A DNA stretch of 64,000 nucleotides from positions 1 to 64,000 of the forward strand of contig CAZNWB010000004.1 of the NCBI GenBank assembly GCA_964576535.1, given 5' to 3'. Source of the DNA: 2-02-FULL-66-22 sp964576535 (GTDB lineage: Bacteria > Methylomirabilota > Methylomirabilia > Methylomirabilales > 2-02-FULL-66-22). The notes under the pieces were generated by a model. It was not told where the DNA came from, searched no databases, and saw only the letters and a program-made list of their open reading frames with translations. Of this stretch, positions 49,597 through 58,351 are shown piece after piece. A program made the position numbers and the translations under genes. Each line of letters opens with the position of its first letter. The first letter of the stretch is position 1.

Positions 49597-51510
49597 ATGA
49601 TGCCGATGGCCAAGCCGACTCGTCTCGTCGCGGCGGTGGCCGCGACATTCCGTCCGGCCCTGCTCGCTCTCTTCGCTTTGTTCGTCTCAGGATTTCTCTG
49701 GCCGGCCGTGGCCGCGGAACCGTGTTGCCAGATCACCAGCATCGACACCAGCGGGGGCACGGTGACGGCCAAGGAATCGGCCAGCCAACGGACATTCCAG
49801 TTCACTGTAAAAGACCGTCTGCTCCTCTCTAGGCTCAAGGTGGGCCAGAGGATCTACGCGAACTTCAACAGCAAGCAGGTGTCTGTCGATGGCAGGGTGT
49901 TCTGCTGCCCGATCGTGACGATCTCGGCGGCTGCCCCGCAACCGGCGCCCCGACCGACCACTGCGCCGAGCACCCCGTCCGCCTCTCCACCTCGTCCAGC
50001 CCCAGGCGGACCGCCCCCCGCTGGGCAGCCGGCGACCGGAGCGGCGCCGCCGGTCATTACGTTGCCGAAAGCCTTCATTGCCACCGGCCCCGTGAGAAGA
50101 TCGGCCCCGCAGCGCAGTGCCCAATGGGAATCGCGCCGCCTGAGCACGACGGTGGATGGCAAGCCCACCGACGTCGAGGTGATCCACCTCCGCGGAATCG
50201 AGGGGATTGAAGCGGCCGACATTCCTGAGTCGGCGAAGGCGTTCTTCCTCACCCACGCCAAAACGCTCCCCCCGGATGAGGTGGCTCACTATGTGGTCAA
50301 TAAGAAACAGATCGAAGAGTGGGCCAAGACTCATCCGATGCCCGAGACCTTGAAGAAGAAAAAGGAAACCCATCGTAAGCGCGGATGTCACAGCATCTCG
50401 ATGAAGTGCGCCAGAAAGGGAGTGGAGCATGTTTCAAAGGAAGTGTCGAAACAGGCCGAGGCTCTGCGAAAGGAGGCTCGCGACGAGTGGAAAGATATCT
50501 CGCGCGAACTCGGTCGCGGCTTGAAGATGACCGAAGGGGCACTGCTCGAGTGCTTTCGCGACCACACGATCTCGAGTGGCCCCATACGGATCGGGTCACT
50601 GACAATCCCGCCGAAGATCAGGTTCGCCGGGCCCCTTGCCACAGGCAAGGACGGCAAGGTGGACGGCAGGGCGAACATCAGTTTCCCCATCCGGTTGGAT
50701 GAAGTCACTGTCGAAGTCAAAGCGTTCGTCATCCCCTGCGCGGTCACCGTGCCGGCGCTCCCCATCTTTGTACGTCCGAAGAGCGTTTCGCTTGAGGGAG
50801 TCCTGACCGTGGACAGCACCCTCGACCTGGAGCTCAACGCGAAGGGCAGGCTGACGAAAGAGATCCCGCTGATCCAGCGGACGGAGGTGAATCTCTTCAC
50901 GACCGTCATCTTCATCCACGCGGTCCCGGTCGAGTTGGACCTCGGGATCGAGTTCGAGGGCCAGGTGGTCATCAAAACCGACGGTGCCCTGCACGCGACG
51001 TTCTGCGATGTGAGAAAGCGGAAGATCCGGTTAGACTTCGACTGCAACGGTAAAGGCTGCAGTGGCTCGCCGCGCGACCTGCCGGTGGACTTCACACCCA
51101 TACGGGATCTGCAAGTTGCTGCCCAAGGCCACGCCTCCATCAGGCCGGCCGTCTTCACCGCGGTTTCGTTGGATGTCAATTTCGGCGCTCTGGGGGCCCG
51201 CGTCGGGCCAGAGTTCTACGTGAGCGCCGAGGTCCAGGGCGCGGCACGCGCTGGCTCCTCCGGGACGCCGCCGGCCAGCCCGGCTGTAACCGCTGCCGGC
51301 CTTACGGCCAACTTGTACGCGGGCGTCGATATGCGCTACTTGGTTGACTTCCTGCAACCGGAATTCGCGCCAGGGGTGTCTCCCGTGAAGAGTTTGGAGA
51401 GCAGAGCCCATCTGTGGAAAGACAGCCTTCTGTCCAAATCAGTGGGCTCGCCGTCGGCCGCAGCCCAACCGAGCAAACCGGGCTCGGCGAGCGCGCGGTG
51501 TGCGAAGTGA
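49597..51510 (+). CDS. large exported beta-rich protein
   Basis: 637 residues from ATG 49597 (AAGGAGA upstream). Signal peptide ends near FLWPAVAAEP. Residues 27-95: small beta domain CCQITSIDTSGGTVTAKE, then FQFTVKDRLLLSRLKVGQ. A Pro-rich linker follows, then a Lys-rich region (KKKKETHRKRG) and a long beta-rich segment (VTVEVKAFVIPCAVTVPAL, VLTVDSTLDLELNAKGRL, HAVPVELDLGIEFEGQVV). Family unknown; a surface or periplasmic structural role is plausible. Confidence 0.65.
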   Translation: MMPMAKPTRLVAAVAATFRPALLALFALFVSGFLWPAVAAEPCCQITSIDTSGGTVTAKESASQRTFQFTVKDRLLLSRLKVGQRIYANFNSKQVSVDGRVFCCPIVTISAAAPQPAPRPTTAPSTPSASPPRPAPGGPPPAGQPATGAAPPVITLPKAFIATGPVRRSAPQRSAQWESRRLSTTVDGKPTDVEVIHLRGIEGIEAADIPESAKAFFLTHAKTLPPDEVAHYVVNKKQIEEWAKTHPMPETLKKKKETHRKRGCHSISMKCARKGVEHVSKEVSKQAEALRKEARDEWKDISRELGRGLKMTEGALLECFRDHTISSGPIRIGSLTIPPKIRFAGPLATGKDGKVDGRANISFPIRLDEVTVEVKAFVIPCAVTVPALPIFVRPKSVSLEGVLTVDSTLDLELNAKGRLTKEIPLIQRTEVNLFTTVIFIHAVPVELDLGIEFEGQVVIKTDGALHATFCDVRKRKIRLDFDCNGKGCSGSPRDLPVDFTPIRDLQVAAQGHASIRPAVFTAVSLDVNFGALGARVGPEFYVSAEVQGAARAGSSGTPPASPAVTAAGLTANLYAGVDMRYLVDFLQPEFAPGVSPVKSLESRAHLWKDSLLSKSVGSPSAAAQPSKPGSASARCAK

Positions 51511-51628
51511 AGGTCCTGAACGCGACGTTCGGGCGGCTGCGCTGATGGCCCTGCTCAACGCCGCCTCCGCGTCAGCCCAGCCGGAGTCGTCAGCAGCTCG
51601 TCTCCCGGTCTTCGAGTAGGAGGCCGGG

Positions 51629-51810
51629 ATGAAGGCCGTTAGGTCGGTCGCGGTCGTTATTGATCTGGATTCGAGATCCTGCCCCAGCACAAGGACTTCT
51701 TCCAGAAGGTCTCCGGAAAGCTCGACCCCGAGGTGCGATGGGCGCGGCAATTCAAGGGCGTGGACGGGTATGTGCCCGGCTGTGCGGCAGCGATGCGGGT
51801 GTCGCAGTAA
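51629..51810 (+). pseudogene. small gene with a 1-nt frameshift
   Basis: ATG 51629 has AGGAGGCCGGG directly upstream and reads MKAVRSVAVVIDLD; the frame that continues as protein-like sequence is FEILPQHKDFFQKVSGKLDP, then VRWARQFKGVDGYVPGCAAA, to TAA 51808. Restoring one T near 51670 joins them into about 60 residues. Family not recognised. Confidence 0.5.
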
Positions 51811-51858
51811 GTCGGATCCACTACCCTCCTCCGGCGAGGGGCCGGGAAAGGCAAGACG

Positions 51859-52722
51859 ATGAAAAACATCTGCGGAGATCTGCACTTGCGCTGGGCCGCT
51901 CTCGGGTTTTTGCTTGCCATGACGATTCCCACGGCGGCGTACGCCGCGGCTCCCGACTCGCCGCTCCTCCCCGCGTGGGAATTCCGCATTGCCCAAGCCG
52001 CCATCCCAAAGCCCGTAGACAGAATCTCCCAGCCCACCGCTGTCGCGTATCTGGTGAATGGATTTACGGGCTGCTGCATCTCACCGAAAGTGTGGGATTT
52101 TCTTCGCGGCAAAGGCGCGCGGGTGCACGAATCAAACTGGAACGAAATTGACAGGAAGGGAAATCCGGGTGACATCAACCCCTTTGATGCCAGTCTCCTA
52201 TCTTGGAAGGTCCGTCCCGATCCGCCCAATGATGAAACCTTCATCAAGCAAATGCTGGAAGCCATCGGAAAAATCCCGCCCACAACTCCCCTGATCCTGA
52301 TTGGGCATAGCTTCGGCGGTGACGCGATCCTGCAGGTGGCTACACGTCTCAACAAGAATACCGGGCGTCGGATTGCGTTTCTTGGCGTGCTCGATGCCGT
52401 GGGGAAAGGGGGATTGAGAAAGAATGTCACGAGTCCCGTCCCGCCGAATGTAGAGTACTTTTTCAACCGATGGCAGGCGAATCAGCCTTTCCAGGGTGAC
52501 CACTTCATTCCCTTCGATCGGTCTCTCAACGGGGACATAAAGACTCACGCGCGTGACAACAGCCAGGGAAAGCAGAATACGGAAAAGACGGCCAAGTGCG
52601 ACACGAAATACCGGGATCCCATCAAGGCGATTCCCCAACTTCTCCAGCATGGCGAAGTCCCGAAAGATTCCTGTATCCAACAGAAGATCATCGAACTTCT
52701 CGCCGCCAGGATTTTCAAATAG
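51859..52722 (+). CDS. exported alpha/beta-hydrolase-like protein
   Basis: 287 residues. Signal peptide to about residue 31 (AAYAA). VAYLVNGFTGCC opens the hydrolase core and ILIGHSFGGDAIL carries the nucleophile elbow Ser151. A candidate His lies in NQPFQGDHFIPFD. Lipase or esterase function is inferred from the fold; substrate unknown. Five Cys suggest an oxidised, extracytoplasmic protein. Confidence 0.75.
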   Translation: MKNICGDLHLRWAALGFLLAMTIPTAAYAAAPDSPLLPAWEFRIAQAAIPKPVDRISQPTAVAYLVNGFTGCCISPKVWDFLRGKGARVHESNWNEIDRKGNPGDINPFDASLLSWKVRPDPPNDETFIKQMLEAIGKIPPTTPLILIGHSFGGDAILQVATRLNKNTGRRIAFLGVLDAVGKGGLRKNVTSPVPPNVEYFFNRWQANQPFQGDHFIPFDRSLNGDIKTHARDNSQGKQNTEKTAKCDTKYRDPIKAIPQLLQHGEVPKDSCIQQKIIELLAARIFK

Positions 52723-52751
52723 GCCCTAGTTCCGGCAAAGGAGGAAATGTC

Positions 52752-53690
52752 ATGAGCACCAGGCTACCGAGCCTCACGATGATTGCCGCGCTGGTCCTGG
52801 GCGCGGTGGCCTGGCTCGCGCCGGGGCCTTTCTGCTGCCCCATCGTCAGCGCCGGCACCGCTCCACCCGTGCAAACCGCGCCAGGGGTGGCCACGGCCCT
52901 GCTCCGCCAGACGAAATTCGACCCTAAAGTCCACGGGTTCGAGTTCACCAACTACTTCACCGGTGACATCCTGGTGGATCTGCCCGTGATCGGCAGGGTC
53001 GACCTCGGTAATACAACCTACGGGCTCTGTGGCGGAATGATCTTTGCGGCCTACGACACCTTCAACCTCGGCGCCATGGCGCCCGATGTCCCCACCACGC
53101 CTCCTGCCTCGGGAACCCCCATGCGTTCTTACATCTACGGGAGGCAGATGGACAGCCTCAGGAACAACGACTGGTTTCTGGTCCGCCGGCTCGTCTCGTG
53201 GATCCGGAAGCCCCTCAAGGACCAGACGGTTCCCAACCCGGCGGCCAAGGGTGGGGTCAATGTGCTCGAACGGGGGCTAATACATCTCTCGGGAAAGGAG
53301 TTCAAGAACAAGATCCAACCCGAGCTGAACGCGGGGCGGCCCGTGACTATCGCTCTCGTCAAAGCGTCGGGCGAAGACTTGCTCTCGAATTCCAAGGCCG
53401 CGTTCAGCAAAAACCATCAAGTCCTGGCCATCGGCTATCGCAAGCATGGCGACGAATGGCAGATCGACATCTACGATCCCAACTTTCCCAACACGATTCA
53501 GACGCTCCACACCGACGGACGGTATCAGACCCAAAAGGGCACCACCACACACACCGGCAGTTTCCGTGGTTTCTACCGTGCGCCCTACAAGATCGAGAGG
53601 CCGCCATGGGTAAAGGCCAGCCCGACGGTGGCGAGTCGCCTCAAGAGTTTTCCAGCCGTATCCCTCGGGAGACCCGACTCCGACGATTGA
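52752..53690 (+). CDS. exported papain-like cysteine peptidase
   Basis: 312 residues from ATG 52752. Signal peptide MSTRLPSLTMIAALVLGAVAW. TTYGLCGGMIFAAYDTF has the candidate nucleophile Cys93 in a GLCGGM motif; KNHQVLAIGYRKHGDEWQI carries His222 and YDPNFPN the Asp, together a papain/C39-like triad. Probably a secreted peptidase or transglutaminase-like enzyme. It sits between two alpha/beta hydrolases. Confidence 0.7.
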   Translation: MSTRLPSLTMIAALVLGAVAWLAPGPFCCPIVSAGTAPPVQTAPGVATALLRQTKFDPKVHGFEFTNYFTGDILVDLPVIGRVDLGNTTYGLCGGMIFAAYDTFNLGAMAPDVPTTPPASGTPMRSYIYGRQMDSLRNNDWFLVRRLVSWIRKPLKDQTVPNPAAKGGVNVLERGLIHLSGKEFKNKIQPELNAGRPVTIALVKASGEDLLSNSKAAFSKNHQVLAIGYRKHGDEWQIDIYDPNFPNTIQTLHTDGRYQTQKGTTTHTGSFRGFYRAPYKIERPPWVKASPTVASRLKSFPAVSLGRPDSDD

Positions 53691-53874
53691 CATGGACGCC
53701 GATATGGTTGCAGCAGTCAAAGCCGCCGGTGCGGCGCCTTGAGCGAACCTGGGTTCACGGTCATGACGGGTTTGCTGGTGGGAATCTCCCTCTTCGGGGA
53801 ATGCCTGCCGCTTACAGCAGTCGGCATCTTTGTCCCGACATAGACACCCAAGTACGTACATGAGGAGACCCTCC

Positions 53875-55113
53875 ATGCGCGTCCGCGCCTTCCCGGTTGG
53901 CCTCGTCAAGTGCGGCCTAGTCCTCGCCCTCGCGCTCTCAATCCTGGTCGCCCTGGCAGCGCCCGCGGTCTCGGCACAGCTTTGCCCCCCGCCGGTGGTG
54001 AAGTCCCCGGAGTTGCTGGAGCCGAAAGGCTGGTGTTTCGTGGCCAGCAAGGACCCGAGACGGCCAGCGATCCTCCTCTTCCACGGCTTGCACCAAGGGG
54101 AGTGGAACTGGACGGCGCCGTCGTCGCATGACCAGTACATCTACAACTACAAGGAACACCCCAAGGTCCGTCACGAGACGAAGGAATCGCCGGGCGTCGG
54201 GATTTTCAAGATCGGGCGGTCGGAGAAGCTCGATCCGAAGAAGGTGGTGGACGACAACAACTGGTTCAATTTTCTTCTCAACCAGGGATATAGCGTCGCG
54301 ACCTGGACACAGGACGGTCCCCGGTTCGAGGCGGCCTATCAGTCCGCCAAGAAGGCGTATCAGGTCTTTTTGAAAGAGACGTCTACCCGCAGTTCCTCAG
54401 CGCCGCCGCCCATCGCACTGATCGCCCACAGCCGCGGTGGACTCGTGATTCGACGGCTGCTCAAGGACCTGGAGAACGACGTGCGGCGGGTTCGGTGGGT
54501 GATCACCCTGCACTCCCCCCACCAGGGCAGCGATATGGCGCGGGTGCCATCCCAGATCTTTGGCGAGATCACCGACCTCTTGAATCCGGTGCCTCTGCCC
54601 AAGAAGATCAAGGAGGAGCTCCACGAGCTGGCCGTCGAAATGGCGCGGCCGCTCACGAAGTTCGTCACCGATCACACGAAGGCCGGCGACGAGTCGCGAG
54701 AACTGATGCCGGGTGGGCCGCTCTTCAGGAGCCTTGAAGACGGGGAGAAGGCGCTTCCGGGGGTGAAGTACTACACCTTCGGCGGCACGAACCCAAGGTA
54801 CTACCGGCTCTACACTTGGGTATTCACGCCGGGCAGCGCGACGCCCCAGTTTCGGGGCCTCGACAAGTACTTCAAGTGGGAGATCAAGCCGGTGGAGATC
54901 GAGCAGATTTCGCCGATGTTCGACAAGGTCCGGGACTTTGCCGGAGAGATCAAACCTGGATACGGGGATGGCCTCGTCACCGACGAGCGGGCCCGACTGC
55001 CGAAGAAGACCTTTCCGAACGCGATCCACGAGACGACCAAGCTCAACCACGCTGAGGTGTTATGGAACTCGGATCTCCAACGGAAGGTCGTCAGCATCCT
55101 GGCACGCCCCTGA
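53875..55113 (+). CDS. exported lipase-like alpha/beta hydrolase
   Basis: 412 residues from ATG 53875 (GAGGAG 7 nt upstream). Signal peptide ends near APAVSAQ. ILLFHGLHQGEWNW is the oxyanion region; ALIAHSRGGLVIRRLLKDL carries Ser186; TLHSPHQGSDMA follows; YGDGLVTDERA suggests the acidic residue, and KLNHAEVL the His. Triacylglycerol-lipase-like or depolymerase-type activity is inferred. Confidence 0.8.
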   Translation: MRVRAFPVGLVKCGLVLALALSILVALAAPAVSAQLCPPPVVKSPELLEPKGWCFVASKDPRRPAILLFHGLHQGEWNWTAPSSHDQYIYNYKEHPKVRHETKESPGVGIFKIGRSEKLDPKKVVDDNNWFNFLLNQGYSVATWTQDGPRFEAAYQSAKKAYQVFLKETSTRSSSAPPPIALIAHSRGGLVIRRLLKDLENDVRRVRWVITLHSPHQGSDMARVPSQIFGEITDLLNPVPLPKKIKEELHELAVEMARPLTKFVTDHTKAGDESRELMPGGPLFRSLEDGEKALPGVKYYTFGGTNPRYYRLYTWVFTPGSATPQFRGLDKYFKWEIKPVEIEQISPMFDKVRDFAGEIKPGYGDGLVTDERARLPKKTFPNAIHETTKLNHAEVLWNSDLQRKVVSILARP

Positions 55114-55644
55114 CCGCTGTCGGCCCCCCCGGGGGCCCGACCGACTCCTTACCAGGGAGGGTCTCGTCAGCACGACCCATCAGCGTCTCATGTTCTCGAT
55201 GACGGAGGTGCTCGTGAAGATTTTGTTGCTCCTCTCGGCCTGGCCCGAAGGCCCGGCGGACGCTCACCTTCCTTTGGTGGGCACTGCCCGCGGACCGGCC
55301 TAGAGCAGCCGTAAGCTCCGCGGCGCGGTCGGCCGCGCTCATGTGCAGCCGTTGTCGGACTCCGACAGGGCCGGCCACTACGGAGATCCTCGGAAGAAAA
55401 CCCCAACAGAGCGCCATCAACCCGACGACGCGGCCGCTGAGGGCTGGCCTAGATTAATGGTGGCCCGGTCGGGGGAAGGCGGTGTCCCGTGATGAGAACC
55501 ATCGCCCCACGGCCGGATCCGCCTAGCGTCAGTCGTGCTCCCAGAGGGGCTCCTGACGCCGGGAGGGGCAGGCCCTGCAGCTGAGCTTTATCGTTGTGCT
55601 TCAGCAAGTAGGAGCAAGGTGGGGACCGGATGAAGGGAGACTCC
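55114..55644. other. intergenic stretch after the exported cluster
   Basis: No convincing gene. A GC-rich palindrome (GTCGGCCCCCC/GGGGGCCCGAC) lies at about 55119-55141 directly after the lipase stop and could help end transcription, though it lacks a T-tract. Confidence 0.5.
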
Positions 55645-56124
55645 ATGAATCGTGCCGCGTTTAGTACCCTCACCTCCGAAGTCTCCACAGCCATCGATGT
55701 CATCCTCGAGAACGCGGCGTTCATCGCCAAGGAAACGCCGACCCTTACAGTTAGCCAGAACCGCAAGGCCGAGGTGCTCGAAATATGCAACGCCTTTGAG
55801 GAGACGCTGATCTTCGATGTGAGGAAAGAAGTCGGGACGCTTGCGGACAAACTGGGACTCCATCCAGGCGAGGAGCCCTTAGATCCGAATGTGGTGAATC
55901 CGGACCCCCTCGTTAATATCAGGTTTATCAGGGAATGGACGTGGCAAGAGATCGCGAAACTTGACAGGGTCATCAGGAATCTTCCAGAAGACACGAAGGG
56001 CACCGAGGAAATACAGTTCGCAATCCTCCTGAGGGAATCGGGGGCCAATATTCTTAGCGCCTACGAGCGACTGTGCGCTGCCACGGACGAGATTAGCCGG
56101 CTGTGGGCGGAGCATCACAGGTGA
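55645..56124 (+). CDS. hypothetical helical protein
   Basis: 159 residues from ATG 55645 (GGGAG upstream; ATG 55630 is the alternative). Soluble, acidic, helical (TAIDVILENAAFIAKETPTL, EEIQFAILLRESGANILSAY). One or two Cys. No family recognised; starts a group of small genes ahead of the DUF3592-like proteins. Confidence 0.65.
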   Translation: MNRAAFSTLTSEVSTAIDVILENAAFIAKETPTLTVSQNRKAEVLEICNAFEETLIFDVRKEVGTLADKLGLHPGEEPLDPNVVNPDPLVNIRFIREWTWQEIAKLDRVIRNLPEDTKGTEEIQFAILLRESGANILSAYERLCAATDEISRLWAEHHR

Positions 56125-56176
56125 CCAGGCTCCCCATCCTCGTCGGCGCAGTGCTCTGCCGGAGGCTAAAGGGGCG

Positions 56177-56641
56177 ATGACGCAACTAGAAGGGCAAAAC
56201 TATCCGGGATGTCAAGTTGGCGAGGCGGGAATATGGGGCTTCACGGACGAGGTGAGGTGCCACGTCAGCATCGAGACCATGATGAGCTGCGGCTGCGGCG
56301 GGTATGTCGATCATAGCGTCCACCACTGCACCCAGTGTGAGAGATATTTTCTGTTCGCCTACGAGGAGCACTGGCTGCCGTCAAGGGAGGATGCGTACGT
56401 AGCCGAGATCGGCCGCTCCGAGGCCCAGGCGCTTGTGGCCCGGCTCCGCGAGTGTCCCAATTTGGACAAGCGCAACTGCGGGTGCGATGTACACCGCGGC
56501 TCCAAGTTCCTTTACAAGGAGACCAAGGGGCAGCGCCCTGGAAAGACACACCCTCGACTCGCTGGCCCCGGGAAAGAAGAGGCGATGGAAGATCGCCAGC
56601 AAGGTCTTCGGCCCCTGAGAGGAGGAAGCGAACCGTCATGA
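56177..56641 (+). CDS. Cys-rich small hypothetical protein
   Basis: 154 residues. Cys/His-rich core with SCGCGGYVDHSVHHCTQCERYF and later ECPN and KRNCGCDVH, suggestive of zinc binding. Basic, Pro-rich C-terminus. Stop overlaps (ATGA) the next gene, so cotranscribed with the DUF3592-like protein. Confidence 0.6.
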   Translation: MTQLEGQNYPGCQVGEAGIWGFTDEVRCHVSIETMMSCGCGGYVDHSVHHCTQCERYFLFAYEEHWLPSREDAYVAEIGRSEAQALVARLRECPNLDKRNCGCDVHRGSKFLYKETKGQRPGKTHPRLAGPGKEEAMEDRQQGLRPLRGGSEPS

Positions 56642-57594
56642 GGCTCTGGGGCAAGGTGGCGAGCGGGATGTTGCTGGTTTTCGCCGCTGTTTCCGTGGTG
56701 GTCGCCGTCGTCGTGCCGGAGATGCGGTCGGCGTCCATGCTCGCTGCTGTCCTCATGCTTACCGTCGCCCTGTTCGGCGTTCCCGCGCTCGTGCGGATCT
56801 TCCTGTCCTTCACGGGGGACGAGGAAGTGCTGGAGAACGGCACCGCGGGGTCGGCCACCATCACCTCCCTGAAATGGACTGGGTGGCGCTACAACCGCTA
56901 CTACCCCATCGTCAGGTTCAGCCTCAGTGTAGAGGCGGGCAACGTCTATCCGGTCGAGATCAAGCAGACAGTCGACCCGGAGATATTTTCGCGACTCACC
57001 CCAGGAGTTGTCGTCGGGGTGCGAGTGGACCCCTTGGATCGCAAGAAGGTCGTTATCGACTGGCGCCAGCCGGTTCGCGCGGCCACAGGCGCGATGGTGG
57101 GCTCAAGTGTGACCGAGGACGCCCGAGGGACAGTCACTCCCACCGCGCGAACCTCACCGTGGCCGCTCCTGCGCTGGATCTTTCTCGTACTCGGTGTGGT
57201 CTTTCTTCGCCTGAGCTGCGAAGAGGGCTACTATGAAAAGGGCGGGGTCAGGGTTGAAGGGGTTGTCCTGCACAAGGCGTTCTCTCCAGGGACCACCCCT
57301 TCGGGAGGCAGCGGCAGCTCCCCGTCCAGACACTCTGTGAGCTACCGCTTCACCACGAAAGAGGGGCGAACGCTCGAGGGCAGATCCGACGTCCTACCCG
57401 GGATGTGGCGGCAACTCAAGGAAGGCGATCCGGTTGCCGTCGAGTACCTGCCGGACTCGCCCGACACCAACCGCATCCCGGAACAGCGAGCGAGGTCCCG
57501 GACCTGGACAATCATGGCGCTCGTTCTGCTCGCTGCGAGCGCTGTCCTTTTCATAATCGTCCGGCGTCAGCGATTGGCTCACGCAAGTCGCTGA
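56638..57594 (+). CDS. DUF3592-like membrane protein (copy 1)
   Basis: 318 residues. Transmembrane helices near 7-28, 33-52, 180-196 and 292-312. Soluble beta segments with the DUF3592 pattern: GTAGSATITSLKWTGWRYNR, then VRVDPLDRKKVVIDW, and again SVSYRFTTKEGRTLEGRSDVLPG with VAVEYLPDSPDTNRI. So it holds two DUF3592-type modules. Function unknown. Confidence 0.7.
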   Translation: MRLWGKVASGMLLVFAAVSVVVAVVVPEMRSASMLAAVLMLTVALFGVPALVRIFLSFTGDEEVLENGTAGSATITSLKWTGWRYNRYYPIVRFSLSVEAGNVYPVEIKQTVDPEIFSRLTPGVVVGVRVDPLDRKKVVIDWRQPVRAATGAMVGSSVTEDARGTVTPTARTSPWPLLRWIFLVLGVVFLRLSCEEGYYEKGGVRVEGVVLHKAFSPGTTPSGGSGSSPSRHSVSYRFTTKEGRTLEGRSDVLPGMWRQLKEGDPVAVEYLPDSPDTNRIPEQRARSRTWTIMALVLLAASAVLFIIVRRQRLAHASR

Positions 57595-57619
57595 GCCAGA
57601 TAGGGGTTCTTCATCTACG

Positions 57620-58351
57620 ATGGCGTCCGAAAGATCCTTCTTTGGCTTAGCCAAAAAGTCCTTCGCCTTCTGGTTCGGCGGCATCTGGCTCTTCTGTGGG
57701 GCGCCGTTCCTGATCATCGGCATCTATGTCGGGATCGACACGATGCGTCAGCAAGCACGCTTCCGGGACGAGGCCCAGGTTGCCCAGGGCATGGTGCTGA
57801 CGAAGTCGATCAGAAGCAGTACAGACAGCAAGACGTACTGGGTGGGCTATCGCTTCAGCGCGCCGGACGGCATAGTGGTGAACGGCGAGGCGAAGGTCAG
57901 CGAAGAGTTCTGGGACCGACTGGTGGAGCGGGAGCCCGTCCAAATCACGTACCTGCCCAGTGATCCCCGGAGTCACCGGATCGAGGGCGAAGGGCCCGAC
58001 TGGATGCTACCGCTGATCTTCACGGTCCTGGGGCTCGTCTTGGTACCGCTGGGAGGGGGGATCTTCCTCAAGGGTGTGCGCGGGATCCTGCGCGAGCTCC
58101 GACTCCAGGTCGAGGGCACGATGGCCGAGGCGACGGTGGTGGAGGTGGGCCCGGCCAACGCCAGCCTCAACGGCATCCCGCAGTGGAGGATCCGCTATCG
58201 CTATCAGGATCATCGGGGCCGAACGCACACCGGGGAAAGCGCCCTCATGGCGCCGGACGAGGCGCAGGAGTGGAAGGTGGGCGACACGGGGGCAGCGCGC
58301 TTCGATACGCGCGCCTCGAAGAAAAGCATCTGGATCGGGAGAGCATCGTGA
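57620..58351 (+). CDS. DUF3592-like membrane protein (copy 2)
   Basis: 243 residues. Helices near 17-40 and 130-150; modules with AQGMVLTKSIRSSTDSK, VGYRFSAPDGIVVNGEA, VQITYLPSDPRSHRI and, after the second helix, AEATVVEVGPANASLNG with RIRYRYQDHRGRTHTGES. Same repeat plan as its neighbours. Overlaps the next gene by GTGA. Confidence 0.75.
   Translation: MASERSFFGLAKKSFAFWFGGIWLFCGAPFLIIGIYVGIDTMRQQARFRDEAQVAQGMVLTKSIRSSTDSKTYWVGYRFSAPDGIVVNGEAKVSEEFWDRLVEREPVQITYLPSDPRSHRIEGEGPDWMLPLIFTVLGLVLVPLGGGIFLKGVRGILRELRLQVEGTMAEATVVEVGPANASLNGIPQWRIRYRYQDHRGRTHTGESALMAPDEAQEWKVGDTGAARFDTRASKKSIWIGRAS

Noticed and set aside
55190..55303. 37-codon ORF MFSMTEVLVKILLLLS
   Set aside because: No good ribosome site, tail not protein-like, isolated in non-coding sequence.
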